Source of the DNA: Anisakis pegreffii
Taxonomy: Eukaryota; Nematoda; Chromadorea; Rhabditida; Anisakidae
Assembly (NCBI GenBank): GCA_035041965.1
Contig: JAPYMA010000530.1
Coordinates: 124,001-188,000, forward strand
Length of the DNA stretch: 64,000 nt
Reading direction: 5' to 3'
The notes under the pieces are model-generated. The model was not told the origin of the DNA. It did not search any database and saw only the letters and a list, made by a program, of their open reading frames with translations. Positions within the stretch are counted from its first letter, which is position 1. Each line of letters begins with the position of its first letter. A program made the translations under genes and the position numbers. Positions 48,258 through 59,997 of this stretch are shown here, piece by piece.

Positions 48258-48415
48258 GAAAATGTTTCATGCATAGATGAAAGCTTATTTCGAATTTATG
48301 CAGCTCTTACTTTTTTGTAATATTTTTCTTTTCCAAAGGATAATTTTCTTTGAAAATGTTCCATACATTGATGAAAGTTTATTGTGGGTTTATGCAGCTA
48401 TTACTTTTTTGTAAT
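48258..48415. repeat. tandem duplication, about 95 bp
   Basis: GAAAATGTTTCATGCATAG at 48258 and GAAAATGTTCCATACATTG at 48353 begin two diverged copies. Both continue through ATGAAAG, TTTATGCAGCT and TTACTTTTTTGTAAT. No coding support. Confidence 0.75.
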
Positions 48416-49014
48416 CGTGATCATTTACGATCAGCTTTATGATCATTTCTTTATATGCTATTAAAATTGAATTAAAATTGAAATTGATCATAAAGAATTC
48501 TTTCACCCGCATTTACTTTTATTCTTATTGTTAGATAAACTATTGTTGTTTGATCTGTTCGAGGACACCTTAATATTTTTTAGATGGTGCGAGCGAAAAA
48601 AAAGGTTGTGAAACATAGTCGTCGTCGACATCAACAATACGAACATTCGGACTTTAATTAATATTTAATTACACCATGCGATCATTTCCAACAGGCGCTT
48701 AATTCTTCAGACTGAAGATCAAATCGAACGTACTACTGAATATCAAATCCTCAGACTGAATATCAAAAGTACACAGACGATCACTGCTTTATCGCATTTA
48801 TTCGATCATTCTTTATTTGTTCGCCTAGGAAAAATCGCCATAACTATTACCTATACATGTTTCTCTTCAATTAAGTCTCTTTCAGAAATTACCATTATCC
48901 TTCAGAATTCATTCTCATTTATCATTATTCTGCAATAATCATGCTTGATCCATTCAACAATTTATATATCATTTATATTGTACATTGTTCGACCAAACAC
49001 ACACACTGAGATAT
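48416..49014. other. no gene recognised
   Basis: AT-rich sequence before the TATA box of the 49.1 kb frame. It contains a small duplication of CAGACTGAATATCAAA-type words at about 48708-48768. Confidence 0.4.
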
Positions 49015-49023
49015 TATAAAAAG
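49015..49023 (+). promoter_or_regulatory. TATA box
   Basis: TATAAAAAG lies 91 bases before the ATG at 49114. It is the clearest core-promoter match upstream of this frame. Confidence 0.45.
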
Positions 49024-49113
49024 TGGAGATAGACTGAATACGGAAGTATATGAAATTACGGTATAGTCGTTCGTTCATAAGTCAATCCTACACCGTGCAA
49101 ATAGACATAACAA

Positions 49114-49614
49114 ATGAATCTCTACAAAACACTTAAATACTCGAAAAAGAGCAATGCAAACGACGGTTCCGTTTGCCAACAACCACAGAGAAGTGATTCG
49201 TATTCACCAGTAAAAAGAGAAATTACCTCTAGTACATCAAACATCAGCAGTAATAAGATACCTATGAGGACTTCCTTATCCAATTCGAGGAGAATGAAAA
49301 TCCCAAACGGACGATCACAACGAGTCAATGGCTTTAAAGAAAACACTAATTTCGAATACCCTCTAGTAGAATGCTCTGTTACACTATATAAGACAACACG
49401 ACCAGAAAAAATAATCTCAAACCGACATAATAATACAACAAAAAGTGAATTAATCAAATGAAAAGTGAACTGGAAATCAACGGAAACAAACAGTAATACA
49501 AACCGTACCAAAAACAAAAACAATCACGATGATAGTGACAGCAATAATAATAATTTAAATATGATATCACTAATGAACCCATATGAATATACACGGATGG
49601 TCAGAATTCTATAA
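49114..49614 (+). CDS. Ser/Asn/Lys-rich small protein with in-frame TGA
   Basis: ATG at 49114 opens a 115-codon frame (MNLYKTLKYSKKSNANDG, then SDSYSPVKREITSS, ending TTKSELIK) to TGA at 49459-49461. In the same frame a further 50 codons follow (VNWKSTETNSNTNRTKNKNN, then NLNMISLMNPYEYTRMVRIL) before TAA at 49612-49614. The composition is basic and disordered, with no signal peptide or membrane segment. It may be a single-exon gene with a readthrough extension, a recent pseudogene, or a chance frame in A-rich sequence. A minus-strand frame of similar length overlaps but looks like its shadow. The family is not recognised. Confidence 0.4.
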
Positions 49615-50116
49615 GTTTTCAACGAAAGTCACAACCTTCACATAAACAGAACTGATAAAAGTTTCAATGAAAGACTTTAACAAATCAATGAAGGATCAAT
49701 TTTTTTCGTTCAATTCAACCAAAAATCACAGATCACTGCAACAAATCAACTGGAATCTCTACACTTCCTTGCAAAATTTAGAAATACAGTAGTAATTGCA
49801 ACAAAGAACAACAAAAAATGTTTCGTCTGATATGAATGCATGGTTTCGCAATTACAAAGGACAATAAAGTATAGAAGAATAATTTAGGTTATGAAACAAT
49901 TTCCTGAACGTTATCAGGTTTAGGTCCATTGAATCTTCGCTAGACCTAGATGGCATCTGAAGAAGAAAAATTAGAGTGCCTTAGCTCTTAAAGGGTTCCG
50001 GTTACACAAGTACGAAATTCTTCTCTTTTTCTGGTTTCTCCGTCACCCAAAGCAAGGTGTTCCTTCGCTTGAAATCGCCCCCTTCCCGGCCAAGGTATTT
50101 CCTTCTCGAACCGCAA
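49615..50116. other. no gene recognised
   Basis: AT-rich sequence between the plus-strand frame and the stop of Vps54. It probably includes the Vps54 3' UTR. Confidence 0.5.
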
Positions 50117-53100
50117 TTATTTCGAATAAAGAACTTCACTGATCGATTCATCTTTGAAGTTCTTGCAACAAGGCAACGCTTGCATACTCTTCACGTAGAA
50201 CGAATAATCTTGACTGACCAATCTACAAAATTAAGTCAACAATAAAACAAAACAAAAATCACATGAATGTCAGCTCAATTACTACCCACTCTCATCATTC
50301 CTTTACAGCACCTTCAATCTCGTCGAGAGCTTTATTAAGAGTTTTAAAATTAACTAACTAGTAAGCAAATAATTAAAACAAAAGAACTCAACCTATTCGA
50401 TATGAATGAAGGCTTTGATTAATTTCACTCAGACTAACTGAGAATTCATAATTTCAACTATCACTAATTAGGCCACTCATTCAATATGAATTGAATGAAC
50501 ACTTGGATGAATTTCGTTGAGAATAACTGAGTACTCATATTTCAACCTCAGGGATAACACAGACAAATGAGATAGAAAAGCGATACCATATGATCCGTTT
50601 GAAACAGAAAAGCGATATGAATTGTATGTAGAAATCACATTTTTATTGTCATTTACAGATAGAAACAAAGGTGAGCGATAAAATTTTGAGAAGGATTTTC
50701 ACTAACCCATATGTAAGTGAATCATGCGGCGTAATCTGCATCACTTCCAGCTGTTTTTTCAGATTCACTTTGAATGCTTCGTGAACTCGCAGAAATAGCT
50801 TCTGAAAACAGTCAGCGCTCTTGACACGTTGTGTGTAGTTGCATAAATGGATAAGATCACATGCCCTCAATTTAATGAAATCAATAAGTTTCCTGTGGCC
50901 GGAAGACTTAATTCCACGAACTTTCATGACGTTCTGCTTGTGATACAACATGGCTTGATGGACTACATCAACTAATCGAATCATTTCATCTGAATATGCG
51001 TTCACTCAAACTCTGATCGAATAACCCAGTTTCATTTTCCTACCATCAAATTTTGCAAAACTACATAACCAAATCCATTTCACCTGTATCATTTCCTCTG
51101 GCATAATACCCGTCAAACCCCCGTAAAATTTGCCCAGTTGTTTGGAGATTTGTTGAAACGCCGCCGACGGAACAGATCCTTTCGGCTCCCACTGAAAGCA
51201 AATGATGAGTGATAAATTTGGCTTTTCAATCTTGCAATCAGCGTTAACTATAAACGGCTGCACGAAAAACAACATAAATAAACAACATGAATATACAAGA
51301 CCGGCTAGAATACAACTATAATATAATTAGCAGCTCATGAACGAAGAGATAAATTACAATCAAGAATGAAAAAAAAAACGTCATTCAGATAAGAGATCAC
51401 TGACTTGTTGCAGTTGCGCAACTGTATGATGTTCAATGACGCTGATCAACTTGTTCACAATTTCATCGATATGATCGTTGTAATCCTCAAATTGTACACA
51501 ACAATAATATTTCTCAAATGTTTCTAACTGAATTCTTTTGGAAATGAAAATATGAATAATAAATCTCAGTACTACTTCAAATGATTTTCTATGAGCAAAT
51601 ATTCGAGATTTACGAAATACGAAAGGAATCTGAATCTTACCCGCATAATATGAGTAACATGTCTTAATTGATTCTGCTTGCCAGCAGATAACTGCTTTTC
51701 GAAATCGGCCTTGAGATAGGGTATGAAACGAAGTATCAATTGAAGGCATCGCGACGACAAAGCTGTAACGTTTTTTGCTTGTCAGAACACATCGTACTCT
51801 ATTGCTTGAAACAATTTCGGAGCCCAGAACTTCCGTGAATGCATATGAGGTAAATGAATCTCAATAACGAAGATAAAATGAGCCATTCAATTATACTGTG
51901 CACGTGATCGCTTCAATAACAACGATCTGCAATCGCTAACTAATCACTCAAAGCATTGAACGCAAAATTTCTTAATGATACCATTATGTTCATTCATTCA
52001 TGGAACTGATGTCGTTCGCCTTTATGCATACTCAAAATGTCTCAAAAGCTCCAGACATGATTCGTTCCATTTTTCGGAAAATCTTCATTTTTTTGACAAT
52101 CTAACGCAGGCAGGTTCAGCACAATTTCATCGCAATCAAAATTCGCTGGTCAGATGAAGACAAATTCATCCCACAATCAAATGATATAACAAAGCATGTG
52201 ATAACGCCAATCGATATGTTTAATATCAAAACTGAGAAATGCTCCACTACCTAAATGTTTAACGCTGATTGACTTCAAACCGATCAGCTGTAGAGCACCA
52301 GCTCCGAGTATCAATTGACAACTACGTGAGTTGAAGTTCTTCAACACCTCCACAACGCACATCAACAATTCAGAAGCAAATTCAGGCAGAACAGCGAGTG
52401 CGTCACAATACTCAGCCATCATTTGCAGTACCAAGAGCGCAGTCCTTAAAAATCCAGAAAACAGTCAACACTCCTCACTATTTGACTTTCTTCTCAAGAC
52501 AATATACAACTGAGACAATCAATTACCCAACAACAACATAAGGTTCGCCATCGACCATCAAAGCGTTCTGATGATTCTTCGAGGTGTTTGTATCGCCAAA
52601 TGATTGCTTCTGATCAACAGCAGTTGACACATCGCTCAAACGTTCGTTTTGCAAGCATTCGTCGACAATCCGTTGAAACAACTCAGGCACCTCACCGGCA
52701 CGCCAATTCTCCGAATCCAAAATATGGCTGAAACATCCACTCTGCATAAATATCCACTCATTGCTGAGCTGCTGCTGTCAAAATCACCGAACATATTATT
52801 GACAGCTAGCAGAACCCACTTAAATACTTTCGAATTTCATACAGTTCCCACACCTTTCCGAAGCTGAAAGGATCACCACATCGATTGTTATTTGATAAGA
52901 CTTTTCAGTTACTACTGATCCGATAAGTCTATTGATAAATCTCCAGAGTTTTTGCAAATCACTGCTTTTTTGCAATTTCAGTTATCAATTCCACGATAAA
53001 TACCGTATTCACATTCACCATTCAATACAAAAATCGGGTATGCATACTACTATTATATCGCCCAATCATCAGCAGCAGAACAAATGAAATTGAAATGAAT

Positions 53101-56100
53101 AACGCATGCAGTGTGTGTCAATTCGTAATCGTCGAACCTCAATTTCGCTTTACGATCCTGATGAAAATGCTTGATAAAGCGAGCACTCAGCTGCACAATA
53201 CACAACTGTAACGGTGATGAATACTTCACTTCACGTCCAATCAACAAACCGCATCGATTAATGAATTCGTCGGCGATTCGTAACACTCGTTGAAATTCAC
53301 ATAAGGACAGTCGCTCCAGAAATCCATCCTGATAAAGCAAAACTACATTGATAACTGAAAATACTATGGTATCCTCAGAAAGAGCTTTTCAGGCACGTTG
53401 TTTTCAGGTTTCTTTTTTTTTAAATTTTGCAACAGAACAAAATTTCTGAAATAAATTTCTTAAGTTATACTATTGAAATACATTTTGATGCAGAAACGAG
53501 AGTCAATGAGTTGATAAGACATTATCGGCAAGGAATGAAACCTTTGATCTTGCAACGAAAAGTCGACAACTTCGTTCCTGAGCCGTATATGTCGCATGGC
53601 CAGTCAATAGCGATATTGATTGTCGCACCTTAAAACAATCAAAATAGCCACATTGCACTGAATATTGCTAGTTTGGATGAAACGACAAAAATAGACTAAC
53701 ATCGCTCTACAATTAACGAAAGTTAAATTACTAAACTTTTCTAATTCCTCAAAAAAAAAAAACATGAAATCATTCGTCGAATTCACGAGAAAAAGGTTCA
53801 GAAATTTCCCCATTCTTGCACAAATTCAATTTTTCCTTGCAAAGTTATAATTGTCACGCAAAGATATACATTTTCATAGGCCAGTTGGATTACTTCAAAT
53901 TTCAAAGGAATCATCTCAGCATCAAAATAACACTGCTCACAACACAACTAACTGAAAATATTGCTAGACACAACCTATTACCTGTGGGATATTCCTACAC
54001 GGCATTGATAAAACGGCAGCTGGTGTGGAGACTTTTAACGGTGGTTGTGTACTCATATCTGAAGAATTTGCACTGTCACCGTGTGAAATAATACTAGCTC
54101 TACGTTGATTAAACAGTGCAGCGTGCTTTTGTTGGTGTTGCAGATCAGATGCGTTGTGAACACATACTGAAGACTGACTGTGATGAATTGCAAAAATGTG
54201 TTTTGTTGGTGCTGTGGCAGTGCTGTCAGATGGCATTCTATCTAGTGAGACTGTAGACGGTAATTTTGGCATTCTGATAGGATCGAGAACCATACTGGTT
54301 ACGGATCCTGATGGTGATAAGTCCGGCAGTTGATCAACACTCTCTGTCACTCCGTCTACCGTCAACTCATCCTCCAAATCATCTTCTGGTTCGTCTTCTT
54401 GCTCAACGATTATTGACGGGTGATTATTATTATTATTATTATTGCTGCTAGTGTTGCTCGTAAGATTTGATTGTTGCTGTTGTGAGAACGCTGATTCCGT
54501 CTGCTCAATTCTGCAAACAAATTACAGGAATAATGACATACTTATGAAAATTTTCGAGTTCGCATTCAAAAATGGATAAACGCGCAGACCTGTGATCATA
54601 TCGTCCACCCTACTTTTGCTTTAAATACAACTCACTGTGGTTCCTCCTCCCAAATGGGTTTCCCACCCCTCACTTGGATACATAATAAAAATTGATTTAA
54701 AAAATTAAAACCTGAGATGAATACGCAAAAAGCGCCTCTCGCTGGAAGTTCGAAAAGTTTCACTGATTCAGCAAACCGATAAAAACGCGAATTTGTCCAG
54801 AACTATCAAAAACAAGAGAACCTTTCCATAGATAGTGATGAAGTGCATTGTGGTTGCTCAACAACATTACCGCTATCGCAGTACAACTCCACGTAACGAT
54901 CGATGTTCTCGGTGATGAGCTCTTGAATGCTTTGCACTCGACGACACATATAGAAGAGCACATGCAGCAGATGCTCCAATGCATTCAACCATTCATTTAA
55001 CGACAATTTACGCATTTGATTACCCAAACTTCCCAATGCTGGATCATAGACGCTCAATTGCTGCTGACCGTTTGCACTGCAATTCGATACCACATGCGAT
55101 TTGATCGTCTGAAATTAATCGTCATCATCAAATAGGCACAACAGAAGGATCACAAAGATACAGACAGCTGCATTGAATACTTCGCTAGAGCTGAACTGAA
55201 CTCGCAAAAGCACCGAGCATTAAATTGCTCGTGAAGAAAACAACAGCAAACAAACCTGTCGCAGTAAATTTTTGATTGCTTCAACGATTTCCTGCTGTAG
55301 TACATGAACGAAACGAAGCTCTCGAACACGCAACAAACCAATCACTACCGGATTGAACTGACCCTGAAGTTTTGATCAAGATCTAATCGTAAGTGATAAA
55401 GAAAGGCATCAATGCAATCACTCATCAAAACCAACACAATGACATAAACATATATCAGTGAGAATGTAACAAATCAGAACGAATGCAGATGATTCCACTG
55501 AATCCCTAAAAAGATTTCATATTCGTTGCAGTGAATTTTCTTTCATTCCCGATAGATCGCAATCACAACAAGTAAATAGTCTTTTCTGCTTTTCTGCATC
55601 TGATATCGAGTTGGCGCTCATTGTATCCTTCTTTATATAAATGCTCATTGCACTGAGTTTCCGATCATATGAGCTTTTTTTGAGAGTTATGATATACAAT
55701 GAATACCCTTTAATAAGATACAAATATCGCTTAATTGCAAGGTTTTAAGATCACTTATTTCGTTCGACAATAACACTAATGATAACGATGACATTGACAA
55801 TCTCGTTTGCAGTTTTCAAAAAGTAACAATCAAAACATATCAGGTGCATATGTATCTTACGTCTTGACAAGTCGCCTCTGCTTCAGTCTCACACGATCGT
55901 CCCAGTTCTTTTTGCACCAATGCAACAAATTCTTCTTGCAGCATCTTACCGATCACTTTATACAACTCTTGCAATTGAGAACTTAAGTGCCTATAAATGT
56001 CTTTCGTAGGCAGAAATTGGTCACATGAGAATTCAGAACATTCCCTATGGCAATCAGAATGCGTGATTCATGATAAACAAACGAGAAATGACGGCGAACC

Positions 56101-58508
56101 TGAAACAGAGAATGCCACGCAGGTCAGAACGTAGCACATCTTGAGCTGTTTCGATGCATTCCAGCGCTTTTGGATAGTCACTCTGATTCAACAACATTTG
56201 AACGGTCAATTGTGCATCTCGTAAGCAGGATATATCCTTAATACATAGTTATGTTACGATCAGAACTGAAATACAAATCCATCCCGTGCTCAATTGTTAT
56301 TTCGTTAGCATCACTCAATAGGCAACATATAAAAACGTCACACGTCGAGAAGTTACTTCGGATAACAATTTACATAAACAATCGAACATAATATAAAATG
56401 GATTTTCAACAAGCAACTACCTGCAATTTCTGAAGCAATTTCTCACGCTGCTCTCTCCTCTTGTACAATTCTATGATTTTTACCATTCTCAAGTAAACTT
56501 TCTCATTCACCTCTTGGAGATTTTTCCTGAAATATGAACTTTCCTGAAGCATGCAACTTTATTCTCGTCGCTTAGAAGAAGGTAAAGTCCGTTCATTTAG
56601 CTCACAATAAAAGTAGTTTGATGTGGATGAAATAAACTTAGCTCAAAAGTACTAAACAGCTAAAAAAATGATGACCAATATCCAATATTAAGCTAAACTA
56701 ATCCAAAGAATGAATAAATTTAACAAATGCCAATTCGTTAACTTTCCAAAAACTAACCGTAAACATTTGACTTTATTTTGCGCATCATTCAGTTCTCCAT
56801 ACAAACTACCACACGATTTAACCGTTTTCCAAAAAGAGTTCGACTTTGCAGCCAGCTGATTATTCAATCTTGAATCAACAACATCATGGTAATATTCCAG
56901 TCGATTTTGAAGTGTTTCATACGATCGAAATACCCGTCCGCGACCCGCATCGAATCGCACGTTTGACTGAAGTGCATAACTCGTTAACACTTCTGCACAT
57001 TGATTAAAAACATACCAACGAAAGGCTTGATCAGCAATGCGCAATAATTAAGCATACTTTCAAAGTGATTATCACACAATAGTCAACATCAATGACAAAT
57101 TACGACAACAATATTAATGACTCGTAACAGTCAACGAGAACGAGGTCAACAAAAGACCTTCTGCGGAGAAGTTCGACTGCGATCGGCTTGTCGTGACGTC
57201 TTTGGTGTGCTTTCTGGAGTGGTGTTGTCCTCATCGAACGGATTCGTGCTTGACGAGCATGCGATCGCTGTTTTATCGACCATCCACAATTGATCCTCCG
57301 CATCGCCCTGTTTCGGTTCCAAAAATATCGCTTCAAATGTTTCCGAATCTGCCAATGAAAAGTGTGGCGATAGCAGGATCTGTAATAAACTCATGTCGCT
57401 CGCTCGCATCTAACCATTAACAATTCAGAACGCATTTCTCATAGGAAACACTTGTTGAAAGTTCAACTTAACACCAAAATAATACACAATCCAAATCGTT
57501 AATGAATTTGTTTACGCAACTATTTCAAATGAATCGAATCAACGTCCATTAAAGAAGTTAATTTTTGACAAAATCTTAAGAAATCAACCGACACCCATAA
57601 TTGGTTTCTTTTAAACGAAACAACAACAAAGAAATGAAACCAGCAAGAACTCGAACCGGCGGAACGTCGTTTGTATCAGTTCTTGTGTTCTCTTCACGAC
57701 GTGTCAAACATCTGCTCAACTCTCTCTTCGCTTTCACATATTTCAAATGTTTCTATAAAACAATCATGTGTTTTCAAATGTTTAAAAAATATCCGTTTCT
57801 TTTTTTGGCTAGTGCACTGCATGATTCATGTCCATTCGCATTCCATTCCGTTCATCTAATGATAACTCAGCACCAAATAACTTTGATTTAATCGAATCAG
57901 CATTCCACTATTATTGAATACATACAAAAATATTTACAATTATTTTCGACAAAATAATTTCTGTAAATTACCACAAATTTTCATTCCAATTTCTACTTGT
58001 CAATTTCTATTTTTTCATTTGTGAATTTAAAAGAAACATTCGCTCAGGAACATTTTCATTCGATGACGTTATCTCAGAATCAATGTGAGCAAGAGTAACT
58101 AATAATAACACATCACTCACTCTCATTTTTATATCATTATTTGCTTCATGTGCACACTACTGAATACTCAACTAATCAAAACTGCAGCTGAATAAACCAA
58201 CGACTGATAATATTAGACTGAAAAGAGACGGAGTCCCTTGGAGAGAAAAGAGCCCCGTCGATGGTGCTCTTTTTCAAACGAACGTCTCAAACCTTAGCAA
58301 TTGTATCCAAATAGTTTTTGAAATGTGCCAAATCGATGGCCGGTAATGCTGGCGACGAAGCGATTCGCGTCTTCGGCACAAACGAATCGCCCCAGTGCCG
58401 AGTGAAGAAGGCATGCACCTCAGAGCGAGAACGTTTCGGATCTGACAAAACTGACGACAGATTCTGGGTGAAACTGAAAGCATGCTTCATGCTAAACCGT
58501 TGTTGCAC
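50117..58508 (-). CDS. vps-54: Vps54, GARP complex subunit
   Basis: Vps54 is a subunit of the GARP tethering complex, which captures endosome-derived vesicles at the trans-Golgi network. Eighteen exons join in phase into 1,052 codons: 58508-58293, 57409-57158, 56966-56758, 56526-56421, 56236-56100, 55990-55861, 55363-55256, 55108-54822, 54510-53982, 53628-53542, 53328-53138, 52727-52527, 52444-52251, 51762-51641, 51485-51405, 51191-51084, 50801-50707, 50222-50117. Family landmarks in order: exon 1 NLSSVLSDPK with HAFFTRHWG, exon 5 TVQMLLNQSDYPKALECI, exons 5-6 FRHLSSQLQELYKVIGKM, exons 11-12 HILDSENWRAGEVPELFQ, exon 13 NSRSCQLILGAGALQLIGLK, exon 14 SSRCLQLILRFIPYLKADF, and the C terminus DYSFYVKSMQAL. 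The size is slightly above the roughly 980 residues known for mammals; the extra length is mostly exon 9, a Ser/Gln/Asn-rich acidic linker with an Asn run at about 505-511. A small exon between exons 1 and 2 could be missing. Confidence 0.95.
54423..54443. repeat. (ATT)n microsatellite in coding exon
   Basis: The trinucleotide run falls in frame inside Vps54 exon 9 and encodes seven consecutive Asn residues in the disordered linker. Length variation would change the protein without a frameshift. Confidence 0.85.
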
Positions 58509-59997
58509 TGATTTGTTTCTAACTGAAACGTCTCATTTTCGAATCCGAAAAACCAATGTGAACAATCATATTTACACATATTATAATTATAATGTTCCAA
58601 CAAATTACGATGTCGTCATCATTTCACATTCCATCACTGACAACGTTTTACCACATTCCAGAACTCGAAAATTTAACAAAAAGTATAACGAGAAAAAGAT
58701 AATCACCGAAAGTCAAGTCAAATTATCACTAATTATTGCGAATGCCAACAACGCTCTCTCTTTGGCGAGTAGATTCCAATGAAAATCTCACGAAATAAAA
58801 CAGAGTAACAAATGGAAATTTATGCAGAGACAGGTTATCGAATAAATTCCAGTAGAACGAGCAATCATACTCACTGATACAGCAATCAGAGAGCAAAAAA
58901 TTTTCTCATTCGAATACTTCGACGAACCGTACTGAAACTGCAATGACGCACAATATTGACTGCTTCAGTTCATGCAAATTTTTTGATGTTCATAAAGTCG
59001 AGACGAAATGAGATGAATGAGGTGAGGTCAATGTCAGAGATGTTTTTTAACTGTTAAAAACTCACACTTCACTTTCAATATTACTACGCTTATCATTATC
59101 GTTGTTATCAGTGCTACTACTAATACTATCGCTATTGTGCAATGCCACAAACCATTTGATATATCAGAAATTGATTTGTACGACTTTAGTTCACAAATAT
59201 GAGTGCAGTTATTTCTGGTTTTCGTGGAACATCTTACAACGCTGGCGATACGTACTTAAAAAACAAGTATAACCTGATTATTTATAGTGGCATTCATTTG
59301 ACGATAAGTTCAACGAATCAATCACCTCGTGAATTGAAATTGTCGAAAACACTGTGAAAAAATTACTTGTTGCTAATGGATTCTCTGATGTATTGCGCGA
59401 GTCGATTTCAAACGCAATTCCTTGTGAATGTGGTAATAATCGAAGTTAGGTACGCTTCCTATGCATTCTTTTCAACTTTTACATGTCAAATCATTTTAAT
59501 TCTCACCTTTTCCATCAAACTGACTATTGATCATATTTTACTATTCACTTATCGTTATTGCTATCAATAATTTAATCAGTTCGTGCACAGTTATCATTAC
59601 AGCTTCATCTCGTTCCCTATCAACACTGTTACCGTGACGATTGAAGTTCCAATAAACACAGCGATTGTCTTAACAAACATTGGTACTGTAGGACATGATC
59701 ACTCGTATTTGATAACCTCTACCGCTTTGTCACAGCTAACAATGCCACTGTATTACATTAATGTGCTGTGTTGAATTGAATGACCATTATCTCTAGCGAT
59801 CTACTTGAAATAATTATCAGAATCACTTTTATTCGAACCCAAACCTACAAACAAGTGATCTCTTACTTGATCAACTGATTGATTTTCAACCGCTCTAATT
59901 TGCAACTTCTCTCTTTGCTCTTGCTAAATTTATTTGAAAACATTCATTCGACAATGCCATTTGCACAGGAATCGTGTGACAGTTGCGAACAAGAATA
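58509..59997. promoter_or_regulatory. divergent intergenic region
   Basis: This region separates the Vps54 start codon (minus) from the DEG/ENaC gene (plus), so it should hold both promoters. No TATA or strong motif is evident. The 154-codon plus-strand frame that starts at 58318 begins antisense to Vps54 exon 1 and is not supported. A first exon of the channel could lie near 59960-59990. Confidence 0.5.

Noticed and set aside
58318..58782. 154-codon plus-strand frame near the Vps54 start
   Set aside because: Its first part is antisense to Vps54 exon 1, which is fixed by protein resemblance; the rest is AT-rich intergenic sequence.
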